From NCBI GenBank assembly GCA_036389695.1, contig DASVWG010000299.1, positions 1 through 14,302 of the forward strand: a stretch of DNA of 14,302 nucleotides, written 5' to 3'. The translations under genes were made by a program, and so were the position numbers. The notes below the pieces were generated by a model. The model was given only the letters and a program-made list of their open reading frames with translations, had not been told where the DNA came from and searched no databases. Below are positions 1 to 7,481 of the stretch, piece after piece. The DNA comes from JALZHR01 sp036389695. Its GTDB lineage: Bacteria; Acidobacteriota; Blastocatellia; Pyrinomonadales; Pyrinomonadaceae. Position 1 is the stretch's first letter, and each line of letters begins with the position of its first letter.

Positions 1-36
1 GCGAAAAATGTGTCGGGCGCTGTTCAGGCTTGAGCG

Positions 37-75
37 TGTCATTAATGACATTCTTACAGTGTCAGAACTGACACT
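37..75. promoter_or_regulatory. Tandem dyad operators upstream of the sigma-54 activator
   Basis: Two palindromes of the same form stand side by side. TGTCATTAATGACA (37-50) is a perfect 14-bp palindrome. AGTGTCAGAACTGACACT (58-75) has 8-bp arms around a central AA. Both reduce to TGTCA-N4-TGACA (37-50 and 60-73), with centres 23 bp apart, about two helical turns. They lie 108 to 146 bp ahead of the activator start. Fis-type HTH domains of sigma-54 activators usually bind paired dyads of this sort, so autoregulation or control of a divergent gene left of the window is plausible. The binding protein is inferred, not shown. Confidence 0.6.
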
Positions 76-182
76 AAGCTAATTCGGCTTTGTCGAGAGA
101 TTTATTTATTTAACCCGATTAAGCCAAACTGTGTTAAATTACTCGCGTCACCTAATAAAATTTTCAAGTGAGACGGCTCATT

Positions 183-2093
183 ATGAATCCAAGATTGCTC
201 GCTGTTTCGGGTTTTTCCGAGGGCGCTTCGTTCGCTCTCGACGGCGATGAAATTTCCATCGGACGCGAGGAAACCAACGACATTCATCTGCCGGACAGGT
301 CTCTTTCGCGCCGCCATTGTTTAATCAAAAAGGAAGACGAGGTTTTCAGAATCATCGATTTTGAAAGCTTTAACGGAACTCTGGTGAACGGCGTTCCGGT
401 TAAGGAACAGGCGCTCAATCACGGAGACCAGATTACTCTCGGCAATGTGCTGTTTTTATTTCTTCTTCACGAAACGCAAAGCGAGTCGAGCGTGAATTCG
501 ATAGAGCTGGAAGACGATTTAAGCGGCGGCTCGACGATTCGCCTGCACCGCCAAAATGCGCTTTATTTAAATCCCAAACAATTTTTAGCGTCGCTTTCGT
601 CGTCCGACCGCGCCGCCCGCGATTTGAGCGCGTTGTTAAAATTTAATATTCGCCTGAACAAGCTGCGCGATTTGGAATCGCTTCAACGGCACACGCTGGA
701 AGCAATCTTCGAGGTTCTTCCCGCCGAGCGCGGCGTCATTCTCTTTACCGGCGAAAGCCTGCAAGACGTAACCGCCGTTTTCAGCCGAAACAGAAAATCC
801 GAAATCAAGCAACCGGCAAAAATAAGTCAAACGATTGCCGAACAGGTTATCCGCGAAGCAGCGGCGATTTTGTGGCAAAACGCCGAAGCGAATTCAGCTT
901 TCAAACAAGCCGAGAGCTTGATGACTTCGCAGGTTAAATCATTACTTTGCGCGCCGCTCATTGTCGCGGAACGGGTAACGGGAGTTATTTATCTGGATTC
1001 CGATAATTCGACCGAATCGTTTGACGAAAATCACCTTCAGTTTTTGACGGCTGTCGCGGGCATTTTCTCCGTCGCGCTGGAGAATATCAGACATCTGGAA
1101 TGGCTGAATAACGAAAACCGGCGTCTGCGGCGCGAAATCAATCTGGAACACGATATGATAGGCGAAAGCCCGCGTATGCAGAGCGTTTATCGCTTTATCG
1201 AAAAAGCCGCGCCGACCGACGCCACCATTCTGATTCGCGGCGAAAGCGGAACCGGAAAGGAGCTGGTCGCCCGCGCCGTTCACGTCAACAGCAAGCGTTT
1301 AGCCAAGCCTTTTATCGCCGTCAACTGCGCGGTGCTGAGCGAAAATTTGCTCGAAAGCGAGCTTTTCGGTCACGAAAAAGGCGCTTTCACGGGAGCCGTC
1401 GCGCAAAGGCAGGGCAAATTTGAAATGGCTGACGGCGGCACGCTTTTTCTCGACGAAATCGGCGAGATGCTGCCCGCCTTGCAGGCTAAGCTGCTGCGCG
1501 TTTTACAGGAGCGAAAGTTTGAGCGGGTCGGCGGGACGCGCACGCTCGGCGTCGATGTGCGAATCATCGCCGCGACCAACCGGAATCTGGAAAGCGAAAT
1601 CAAAAACGGGAATTTCCGCGAGGACTTGTATTATCGCCTGAATGTAGTCACGGTCACGATGCCGCCGCTGCGCGAAAGACCGGAAGATATTTTACTGCTG
1701 GCAGATTATTTCGCTTTAAAATACGGAAGGAAATGCAAACGACCGATTTCGGGTATTGCAAAGCAGGCGCGGGCTTTTTTATTAGCCTACGATTTTCCCG
1801 GTAATGTTCGGGAACTCGAAAACGCCATCGAGCGAGCGGTAGTTTTGGGCGGCTCCGACATCATTATGCCGGAAGATTTACCGGAATCGATGCTTGAATC
1901 GAACAATTCTCAACTGCCTGTCGCGGAATATCACCGGGCGGTTAACGAGATGAAGAAAAACTTAATCCTGAAAACTCTTGAACAGGCAAACGGCAACTAT
2001 ACCGAAGCGGCGGGATTGCTCGGTATTCATCCCGCCAATCTGCATCGGATAATCCGGACGCTGAATTTAAAACATCTTTTCAATAAAAAATAA
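183..2093 (+). CDS. FHA-GAF sigma-54-dependent transcriptional activator
   Basis: This is a bacterial enhancer-binding protein that uses ATP hydrolysis to open sigma-54 RNA polymerase promoters. From the ATG at 183 (636 aa) the domains are as follows. An N-terminal FHA phosphothreonine-binding domain spans about residues 20-90, with GREETND, SLSRRH and NGTLVNG. A linker follows, then a GAF sensor at about 155-300. The AAA+ domain spans about 325-555, with Walker A GESGTGKE (353-360), the sigma-54 contact loop GAFTGA (400-405) and Walker B GGTLFLDE (418-425). A Fis-type HTH sits at about 593-632 (NYTEAAGLLGIHPANLHRII). There is no response-regulator receiver domain, so input probably comes through FHA binding of a phosphothreonine protein and through the GAF ligand. 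No Ser/Thr kinase is in the window. An in-frame GTG at 168 would add five residues. ATG 183 is preferred because AAGTGAGA precedes it at a usable distance and the FHA domain starts soon after. The two TGTCA dyads upstream suggest autoregulation. The target genes are unknown. Confidence 0.93.
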   Translation: MNPRLLAVSGFSEGASFALDGDEISIGREETNDIHLPDRSLSRRHCLIKKEDEVFRIIDFESFNGTLVNGVPVKEQALNHGDQITLGNVLFLFLLHETQSESSVNSIELEDDLSGGSTIRLHRQNALYLNPKQFLASLSSSDRAARDLSALLKFNIRLNKLRDLESLQRHTLEAIFEVLPAERGVILFTGESLQDVTAVFSRNRKSEIKQPAKISQTIAEQVIREAAAILWQNAEANSAFKQAESLMTSQVKSLLCAPLIVAERVTGVIYLDSDNSTESFDENHLQFLTAVAGIFSVALENIRHLEWLNNENRRLRREINLEHDMIGESPRMQSVYRFIEKAAPTDATILIRGESGTGKELVARAVHVNSKRLAKPFIAVNCAVLSENLLESELFGHEKGAFTGAVAQRQGKFEMADGGTLFLDEIGEMLPALQAKLLRVLQERKFERVGGTRTLGVDVRIIAATNRNLESEIKNGNFREDLYYRLNVVTVTMPPLRERPEDILLLADYFALKYGRKCKRPISGIAKQARAFLLAYDFPGNVRELENAIERAVVLGGSDIIMPEDLPESMLESNNSQLPVAEYHRAVNEMKKNLILKTLEQANGNYTEAAGLLGIHPANLHRIIRTLNLKHLFNKK

Positions 2094-2100
2094 TCCGAAT

Positions 2101-2122
2101 AAAAGTCCGGCGCAGGCTTTTT
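2101..2122 (+). terminator. Weak candidate terminator after the activator
   Basis: AAAG-T-CC (2102-2108) can pair with GGCTTT (2115-2120) around loop GGCGCA with one bulged T, and the run of five T ends at 2122. The stem is short, so this is a weak intrinsic terminator at best. Its place 8 bases after the activator stop is suitable. Confidence 0.35.
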
Positions 2123-2210
2123 AAATAATAGCTCTCGAATTCAGATAGAGACTTTGATTGTTTTTACAAAATTGTCAAAAGCCGCAAGTTGCTTAATAAT
2201 ACTAAATTTG

Positions 2211-2374
2211 AAAACCGTTAAAGTCTCATTTAGTTAACAACTTTAATGGTTTTTATAAAAGTTTCCCTAAATTGTTTTCGGCATTTCAGGAAACAACTTT
2301 AATGGTTTTCGCGATTTTAGCCATATCCTAAATAAAGGACTTAACTCATTTTCAGGTAAGAGCTTTATTGATTA
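2211..2374 (+). repeat. Three spaced direct repeats plus one inverted copy
   Basis: Three related units begin at 2227, 2282 and 2347, spaced 55 and 65 bp. Each starts with CATTT and carries a core like AACAACTTTAATGGTT. Units one and two share AACAACTTTAATGGTTTT exactly (2236-2253 and 2292-2309). Unit three is diverged (AAGAGCTTTATTGATT, 12 of 16 matches, 2359-2374). An inverted partner AAAACCGTTAAAG (2211-2223) can pair with CTTTAATGGTTTT (2241-2253) as a 13-bp stem with one G-U pair and a 17-nt loop. The array lies 383 to 546 bp ahead of the receptor gene. It could be an operator array or a repeated leader element. Confidence 0.6.
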
Positions 2375-2488
2375 CAATCATTTCTTGATTGTCGCTTTCG
2401 GCAAGATAAGACGGACGGCAGTCGAGCACAGCGCTGAACCGGATTAACCGCATCCCCGTAATTAAATTGCCGGGCACAAAGATTTTAC

Positions 2489-2516
2489 TTGTAAAATAGG
2501 CTATTTCTTATATATT
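2489..2516 (+). promoter_or_regulatory. Candidate sigma-70-type promoter for the receptor gene
   Basis: TTGTAA (2489-2494) and TATATT (2511-2516) are 16 bp apart and match the -35 and -10 consensus at 4 of 6 and 5 of 6 positions. A small dyad AAATAG-G-CTATTT (2494-2506) fills the spacer and could be a repressor site. Transcription would give a leader of about 235 nt. That leader contains the hairpin ATATTTG-AAGAG-CAAATAT (2624-2642). No known riboswitch was recognised in it. Confidence 0.4.
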
Positions 2517-2756
2517 AGTATTCACTCCGCCGACAAAACGCAAAATATTGAAAATCCTTTCGGATTACAGTTATTTATAAACGCGGTCGAAAGCCGGTTA
2601 ATGAAATTAGCTCTGTGAGTTAAATATTTGAAGAGCAAATATAAATGAGTTAGCATACACTCTGCCTCAGGATTGTTTATCCTTTCCGCCCGCGCGAGCT
2701 GAGTCATATTTCGCCTAAGCTTAATAAGCCGTTTCAAGCCTACAACCAGAAAAACT

Positions 2757-5700
2757 ATGAAGGCTAAAAAGATTGTTTCGAGCGGTATACGCCTAATCGC
2801 CGCCGTCGTCATTTCATCATTTTTGTTCACCGTCCAAAGCGCGGGACAATCCGATCTTTCGTCGGTCAAAGGAATTATCACGGATGCCCGAAATCGGGTC
2901 GTCTCCGGCGCAATTGTTCGGCTTTTGAATAACGAAAAAAAGTTCGCTCGCACGTCCGTCACAAACGATTCCGGCGTTTACAATTTTGCGTCTATTCCGC
3001 CGGGGATTTACCGGCTTGAAATCGAAGCCGACGGCTTCAAAAAGAAATTTCAGGAAAAGGTAATCGCCTCAATCGGCACGCCTACGGAAATTAACGTCGA
3101 GCTTGAGGTCGGCAGCATTACGGAAACGGTTGAGATTAACGGTAACGAAATTCTGATAAACACGCTGGACGGCAGTAAAGGGTTTTCCATGCAATCGGCA
3201 ATCCCGCAGCTGCCGACCGACTCGCGCAACGTTTCGACGTTATTGAGCTTGCAGGGAGGCGTCGCGCCCGGCGGAGAGGTTTTCGGGAGCCGGAGCGATC
3301 AGGGCAACTTTACGATGGACGGCATCGACGTCAACGACCAGGAGTCCGGCGTCGACCTGGTCGGAGACAACGGCGCTTTTAATACGGTGCTGCGTATTTC
3401 AGCCGAAGCCGTCGAAGAATTCCGCGTCACGACTTTTAATCCTAACGCCAATCAGGGTCGCTCGTCGGGCGCGCAGATTTCGCTTTTGACCAAAGGCGGA
3501 ACAAACAGCGTTCACGGCGTCGTCTTTGAATTTTTCCGACCGACCAAAGGCTCGGCAAACACGTTTATCAATAATCGCGCCGGAGTCGCGCGCGAAAACA
3601 TCACGCGTCACGTTTTCGGCGGCACATTCGGCGCGCCGATTGTTAAAGACAAAATGTTTGTCTTTTATTCATTCGAGGGAATACGACAGCCGAAGACGCA
3701 GCGCTCCGTCGTGCAAACGGTTCCGCTGGCAAATCTGGGACAGGGAATAATAAATCTTCGCCGGACAAACGGCGAAGTCCTGACGCTGAGCCGGGCGCAG
3801 CTGAATACCATTTATGCGCAAGCCGGACTGAATCCGCTGGCGCTGGCGGTTTTTGCCGACGCGGCGCGACGCTATCCGGCAAACGATTTTTCCAGCGGCG
3901 CGGGCGACAATTTAAATACGGCGGGCTATCGCTTTAACGCGTTAACCAAAAAAGCATATAACACGCATATTTTGCGGCTCGATTATCGCATCGGCAAAAA
4001 TCAGGATATTTTCTTTCGCGGAAATAAACAGCACGACGTCGTGACGAATCCTTCGGCGTTTCCCGACACGCCCGCGCCGCAAACCTGGCAGCACAATACC
4101 GGACTGGTTTTCGGGCATAATCAAATAATCGGAAAGAACAAGGTCAATAGCTTCAGAGCCGGCTTAACGCGCCAGTCATTTACCGTCGGCGGCGATGCAA
4201 AGCAAAACGCCGTCGCCTTCAGCCTTGTCTTTTCGCCGCTTAACTATACTTATTCTCTGAGCCGCGTCACTCCGGTTATTAACCTGACGGACGACTTGAC
4301 GTGGACTGTCGGAAATTACACGCTGGTCTTTGGCGGCAACGTCAGAATCATTCGTAATAAGCGGCAGGATTTAGGGCAGTCTTTTGATAACGGATTCGTA
4401 AATGCCTCTTTCTACGAAGGCAGCGGAACCTCGCTGCTCGCGCCGATTGGCGACGCGGGGTTTAGCGGCATCAACACGTCCGATGTATTCAATCAGGCGA
4501 TAGTCGCCGCCGTAATCGGTCGTCTGTCGCAATACACAGCCAGATATAATTATGGTCTGGACGGAAATATTCTGCCGACCGGAACACCGATTCGACGCAC
4601 CTTTGCCGCCGAGGAATACGACGTCTATGCTCAGGATTCCTGGAAAATAAAACCGAATTTAACGCTGAATCTCGGTTTGCGATACGCTTTAAGCCGTCCG
4701 GTTTATGAAACCGAAGGTTTCCAGATTCGCCCGTCGCTGCCGTTAGGAGAATTTTTCAAACGCCGTCTGGCGGGCATGCAAAGCGGGCAGCCTTATAACG
4801 AAACGCTTCAATTTCAGCTGGCAGGTCCGAAAAACAACGCGCCCGGATACTACAGCCTGGATAAAAACAACTTCCAGCCGCGCATCTCAGCCGCCTGGTC
4901 GCCGGGCTTTAAGTCGGGATTCTGGAGCAAGGTGTTCGGGGCGAAACACGAATCCGTTTTGCGCGGCGGTTTCGCCGTTACCAACGATTATTTCGGACAG
5001 CAATTGGCGGTCACCTTCGATAAATTAAGCACGCTCGGCTTCACGACGTCTTCGTCAATCGGCGCGGACGCTTACAATGCGACCGGCAATCCGGCTCCGC
5101 TCTTTACCGGCTTCGGACAACAGATTAATAATCTGCCGGGCGTTCCGCCGCTGATAAACCGTTTCCAGACTCCGGCTGACGGCACTCCGCGAATCGAATC
5201 ATCACTCGATTCGTCGCTGGTTTCTCCGATTCACTATAACTGGAGCGTCAGCTACGGAAGAAAGCTGCGGAAAGGGCTTTACATCGAAGCTTCATATGTC
5301 GGACGCGCGGCGCGTAATTTACTGGCGGAGCGCGACGTCGCGGCTTTCAATAATCTGCGCGACCCGCGCTCCGGTATGGATTGGTACACTGCCGCCGGAA
5401 AAATTTATGATTGGTATTATTCCGGAGCAAACGATGTCAGCTCTGTCGCGCCGATTCCGTATTTTGAAAATCTTTTTCCTAACCTTCAAGCTTCGATACC
5501 GACTTACGCGCATGCTTTTGAGATTCCGCCCGAAACTATTCCGACCATAAACAATTCGACTCAGGCAGTTTATTTTTTAGCTCATCGCATCGCTGCCGGA
5601 GACTGGACATTTTTGCAAAGGCTCATCAACAATGATTACAGTCCCCAACAACGCTGGAGCAATTTGTTTATACACCCGCAATATGCGGCATTTTCGGCTT

Positions 5701-6524
5701 ACAGCACGGTCGGCAAATCTGATTATCACGGCGCTAATCTGTCGATTCACCAGCGTCTCGGCAGCAGGCTGATTTTTGATTTGAATTACACGTTCTCCAA
5801 ATCGATGGACGATGCTTCGGGCATTCAAGCCAGCGGCGGTTATGGCGCGGCGTTTATTCTGAATCCGATTCTCCGGCAGGACAGCTATGCGGTTTCCGAT
5901 TTCGATGTGCGCCATGTCGTCACCGCCAGCGGTATCTGGCAGATTCCCTTTAAGAAGAAACACAAGCTTTTCGGCAATTGGGAGCGAGGCGCGGACGCGC
6001 TTTTCGGCGGATGGCAGCTGGGCGGCATTTTCCGCTGGAACACCGGCTTGCCGTTCAGCGCTCCTTTGGATTTGGGCGGCTGGGCGACAAACTGGCAGCT
6101 CAGGTCGAGATTTGTCAGAACGAAACCGATTTCCACATCTTATTTTCGCGGCGGCGACGGGCAAAACGCGAATATTTTTAAAAATATCGAAGAGCTTACC
6201 GCCGCGCTTCGCCCGCCGCGTCCCGGCGAAACGGGCGACCGCAATGTCTTCCGCTCGTCCGGCTTCTCGGTCGTGGATTTAAATCTGGGCAAAACATTTA
6301 CCTGGCACGAAAGGCATCGACTTCAATTCCGTTATGAAGTTTTTAACGTTTTCAATTATCAATATCTAAGCGGAATCAGCATCATCGGGATTACTCCCGC
6401 CAGACCTGTAACAGTCGAAAACCCTGACGGCTCCGCTCCGAGCATCAACGCGGGCGCGGGAGAATTTACGAGTATCCGGGGAAACGCGCGCCGGATGCAG
6501 TTCGGATTGCGATATTCATTCTAA
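2757..6524 (+). CDS. Oar-like TonB-dependent outer-membrane receptor
   Basis: This 1255-residue protein is an outer-membrane beta-barrel receptor of the large Oar-like class common in Acidobacteriota. A signal peptide covers about residues 1-30 (basic MKAKK, then a hydrophobic stretch, then QSAGQS). A carboxypeptidase-regulatory-like beta-sandwich follows at about 36-120 (GIITDARNRVVSGAIVRLL, SGVYNFASIPPGIYRLEI). The plug domain lies at about 145-270, with NFTMDGIDVND and the AVEEFRV region. The rest is the barrel, which ends in GLRYSF. The terminal phenylalanine is the usual beta-barrel assembly signal. Such receptors import ligands using TonB-ExbBD energy. The substrate cannot be read from the sequence, and no TonB box was found with confidence. 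The ATG at 2757 lacks a clear Shine-Dalgarno, but it gives a complete signal peptide. The gene stands alone, with its own promoter candidate and a strong terminator. No SusD-like partner adjoins it. No frameshift is visible. Confidence 0.93.
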   Translation: MKAKKIVSSGIRLIAAVVISSFLFTVQSAGQSDLSSVKGIITDARNRVVSGAIVRLLNNEKKFARTSVTNDSGVYNFASIPPGIYRLEIEADGFKKKFQEKVIASIGTPTEINVELEVGSITETVEINGNEILINTLDGSKGFSMQSAIPQLPTDSRNVSTLLSLQGGVAPGGEVFGSRSDQGNFTMDGIDVNDQESGVDLVGDNGAFNTVLRISAEAVEEFRVTTFNPNANQGRSSGAQISLLTKGGTNSVHGVVFEFFRPTKGSANTFINNRAGVARENITRHVFGGTFGAPIVKDKMFVFYSFEGIRQPKTQRSVVQTVPLANLGQGIINLRRTNGEVLTLSRAQLNTIYAQAGLNPLALAVFADAARRYPANDFSSGAGDNLNTAGYRFNALTKKAYNTHILRLDYRIGKNQDIFFRGNKQHDVVTNPSAFPDTPAPQTWQHNTGLVFGHNQIIGKNKVNSFRAGLTRQSFTVGGDAKQNAVAFSLVFSPLNYTYSLSRVTPVINLTDDLTWTVGNYTLVFGGNVRIIRNKRQDLGQSFDNGFVNASFYEGSGTSLLAPIGDAGFSGINTSDVFNQAIVAAVIGRLSQYTARYNYGLDGNILPTGTPIRRTFAAEEYDVYAQDSWKIKPNLTLNLGLRYALSRPVYETEGFQIRPSLPLGEFFKRRLAGMQSGQPYNETLQFQLAGPKNNAPGYYSLDKNNFQPRISAAWSPGFKSGFWSKVFGAKHESVLRGGFAVTNDYFGQQLAVTFDKLSTLGFTTSSSIGADAYNATGNPAPLFTGFGQQINNLPGVPPLINRFQTPADGTPRIESSLDSSLVSPIHYNWSVSYGRKLRKGLYIEASYVGRAARNLLAERDVAAFNNLRDPRSGMDWYTAAGKIYDWYYSGANDVSSVAPIPYFENLFPNLQASIPTYAHAFEIPPETIPTINNSTQAVYFLAHRIAAGDWTFLQRLINNDYSPQQRWSNLFIHPQYAAFSAYSTVGKSDYHGANLSIHQRLGSRLIFDLNYTFSKSMDDASGIQASGGYGAAFILNPILRQDSYAVSDFDVRHVVTASGIWQIPFKKKHKLFGNWERGADALFGGWQLGGIFRWNTGLPFSAPLDLGGWATNWQLRSRFVRTKPISTSYFRGGDGQNANIFKNIEELTAALRPPRPGETGDRNVFRSSGFSVVDLNLGKTFTWHERHRLQFRYEVFNVFNYQYLSGISIIGITPARPVTVENPDGSAPSINAGAGEFTSIRGNARRMQFGLRYSF

Positions 6525-6544
6525 AGCCGAGCCGGATTTTTAAG

Positions 6545-6571
6545 TTTTTCCGGAAAAAGCTTGACAGTCAA
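6545..6571. other. Two small palindromes after the receptor stop
   Basis: TTTTTCCGGAAAAA (6545-6558) is a perfect 14-bp palindrome, and TTGACAGTCAA (6561-6571) is an 11-bp palindrome with a single central base. Both sit between the receptor stop codon and its terminator. They may help mRNA 3' end stability or be protein sites. No function is evident. Confidence 0.4.
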
Positions 6572-6582
6572 AATTACGCGGG

Positions 6583-6608
6583 GCGAAGGAAATTCCTTCG
6601 CTCTTTTT
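6583..6608 (+). terminator. Intrinsic terminator of the receptor gene
   Basis: GCGAAGG (6583-6589) pairs with CCTTCGC (6595-6601) around an AAATT loop, followed by TCTTTTT (6602-6608). This is a canonical rho-independent terminator 59 bases after the receptor stop. Confidence 0.82.
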
Positions 6609-6643
6609 GCCGGCGCCAATCTAATTAAATTTTTCAAAAAATA

Positions 6644-6672
6644 TTGACCTGTTTTTTATCCTGTGGTAGTTT
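6644..6672 (+). promoter_or_regulatory. Candidate promoter inside the gene-free gap
   Basis: TTGACC (6644-6649) matches the -35 consensus at 5 of 6 positions. Seventeen bases later comes TAGTTT (6667-6672), a poor -10 (3 of 6) preceded by TGTGG. It points rightward into DNA that has no credible protein gene before the terminator at 7007-7044. Confidence 0.35.
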
Positions 6673-6679
6673 ATTATCA

Positions 6680-7044
6680 ATCATTACCGACGACATAAAA
6701 TAATTTGATAGATGTTCCGACGGGGAAAATTAAAGCGGATTTCCTCTCAAGTCAGCGCCGAATTGATGACAAAAGTTGCTTTATAAAATTTATAATTCAA
6801 CTATTACGAGCATATCAAGGTTTACGGGAATTTTACGCCTGCGGCGAAATTCCAAAAGGGTGGGAAGTTTTATGTTAGCCCCGGCTTCAGCAGTCTGCCG
6901 ACAAGCTGTCAGAAATTTTTGTCGAGAGTTGTTCTTAATTCCCAGCCTCGCGCAGAGCGGCGAGCATAAAAAAAACAGTTTAGTAAATTCAGAAAAGTTT
7001 TCGTCGAGCCGTTTATCTACAGCGATAGACGGCTTTTGTTATTT
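6680..7044 (+). ncRNA. Possible rightward non-coding transcript
   Basis: This is a candidate transcription unit defined only by its ends: the promoter-like TTGACC-N17-TAGTTT and the terminator ending near 7044. Inside is a compact hairpin, GGAATTT (6827-6833), bulge TA, CGCC-TGC-GGCG, then AAATTCC (6847-6853). A weaker CTCGC/GCGAG stem lies near 6950-6965. The only long reading frame (6776-7069) starts at TTG, has no ribosome site and runs through the terminator, so a protein is unlikely. I do not recognise tmRNA, RNase P RNA, SRP RNA or a known riboswitch in it. It could also be the decayed remains of a gene. Confidence 0.25.
7007..7044 (+). terminator. Rightward intrinsic terminator in the gap
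   Basis: AGCCGTTTATC (7007-7017) pairs with GATAGACGGCT (7024-7034) as an 11-bp stem with one G-U pair and a 6-nt loop. TTTTGTTATTT follows. It lies about 400 bases past the receptor's own terminator, so it probably ends a separate transcript. Confidence 0.68.
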
Positions 7045-7073
7045 AACCGGAAGGTTAGTTTTAGGTTGAGCCG

Positions 7074-7113
7074 AAAATAAAAACCTGATTGATAAAGGCA
7101 ATTATCAATCAGG
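7074..7113 (-). terminator. Leftward intrinsic terminator in the gap
   Basis: CCTGATTGATAA (7084-7095) and TTATCAATCAGG (7102-7113) are perfect 12-bp arms with a 6-nt loop. On the minus strand the hairpin is followed by TTTTTATTTT (7083-7074). On the plus strand there is no T tract. It therefore terminates leftward transcription, yet no leftward gene is annotated between here and 9577. That points to a leftward transcript starting between 7114 and 7481, or to antisense RNA from the haloperoxidase region. Confidence 0.75.
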
Positions 7114-7193
7114 CGAGTCAGCTCATCGATAGAAACGCGAATGTTTCAGGATGCTCTGTTACTTTCCCGCATCTTAAGTCATTCCGTTTCTAA
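7074..7193 (-). ncRNA. Candidate leftward small RNA, about 120 nt
   Basis: A bulged stem-loop stands just upstream of the leftward terminator. AGAAACG (7131-7137), a bulged C, then GAATG (7139-7143) pair with CATTC (7180-7184) and CGTTTCT (7185-7191). An inner stem, 7148-7154 with 7169-7175, closes a 14-nt loop. On the minus strand this gives stem-loop, a short linker, then terminator hairpin plus T tract, which is the layout of a bacterial small RNA. A weak minus-strand promoter (CCGACA, 17 bp, TATTTA, about 7203-7231) would start near 7193. One inner pair is G-U if read on the plus strand but an A-C mismatch on the minus strand. The stem-loop could therefore instead belong to the haloperoxidase mRNA leader. 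The RNA family is not recognised. Confidence 0.38.
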
Positions 7194-7280
7194 AAATCAA
7201 GTAAATACAAGTATTAAAAACCTTTGTCGGATGACAGCGGCGTGGGTGCGCGTGTTTACTTTCCGCAGATAATTCGTTTT

Positions 7281-7455
7281 CGAAAGACAGTCGCCGGCTG
7301 TCAGTCTTTCGATTTCAGATGACCGGTTTTGGTCGCTAATTCCGGTTTTTTACTCGTCAAAACAGGAATCTCCTAGCGTGTAAACGGGAAACGCTATCAG
7401 AAAAATTCTTCAGGCACACAGGATAAACGGGCGCCCCGGTAAAAACAGCCCGTTT
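7281..7455 (+). other. Structured leader of the haloperoxidase mRNA
   Basis: Three hairpins precede the haloperoxidase start. CGAAAGAC (7281-7288) pairs with GTCTTTCG (7304-7311), or alternatively GACAG pairs with CTGTC inside it. TAGCGT pairs with ACGCTA (about 7375-7396). AAACGGGC (7425-7432) pairs with GCCCGTTT (7448-7455). The last lies 10 bases before the Shine-Dalgarno and has no T run, so it could affect translation rather than terminate. No known riboswitch class was recognised. Confidence 0.4.
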
Positions 7456-7465
7456 TAAGATTAAC

Positions 7466-7472
7466 GAGGAGG
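7466..7472 (+). promoter_or_regulatory. Strong ribosome binding site of the haloperoxidase
   Basis: GAGGAGG stands 9 bases before the ATG at 7482 and fixes that start. It is the only near-perfect Shine-Dalgarno in the window. The receptor, mutS, the nuclease-like gene and the acyltransferase lack an obvious one. Confidence 0.85.
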
Positions 7473-7481
7473 CTTCAAGCA

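Noticed and set aside
1..33. Possible end of an upstream rightward gene: frame 1 is open and closes with TGA at 31-33.
   Set aside because: Eleven codons are too few to identify anything; chance is as likely.
2471..2490. GGGCAC-like sigma-54 promoter ahead of the receptor gene.
   Set aside because: The required GC at the -12 element with GG-N10-GC spacing is absent; no good sigma-54 promoter was found in the window.
2380..2756. Riboswitch in the receptor leader (for example cobalamin-type, since TonB receptors often have one).
   Set aside because: No B12-box-like or other conserved riboswitch core was seen; only small hairpins.
2522..2962. 146-aa leftward reading frame across the receptor start.
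   Set aside because: It overlaps the signal peptide and regulatory-domain coding region of a clear gene, has no recognisable domain and no ribosome site.
5577..6164. 195-aa leftward reading frame inside the receptor gene.
   Set aside because: Shadow of the receptor coding frame; composition follows the opposite strand's codons.
6776..7069. 97-aa rightward reading frame in the gap.
   Set aside because: TTG start, no Shine-Dalgarno, no family resemblance, and it reads through the intrinsic terminator hairpin at 7007-7034.
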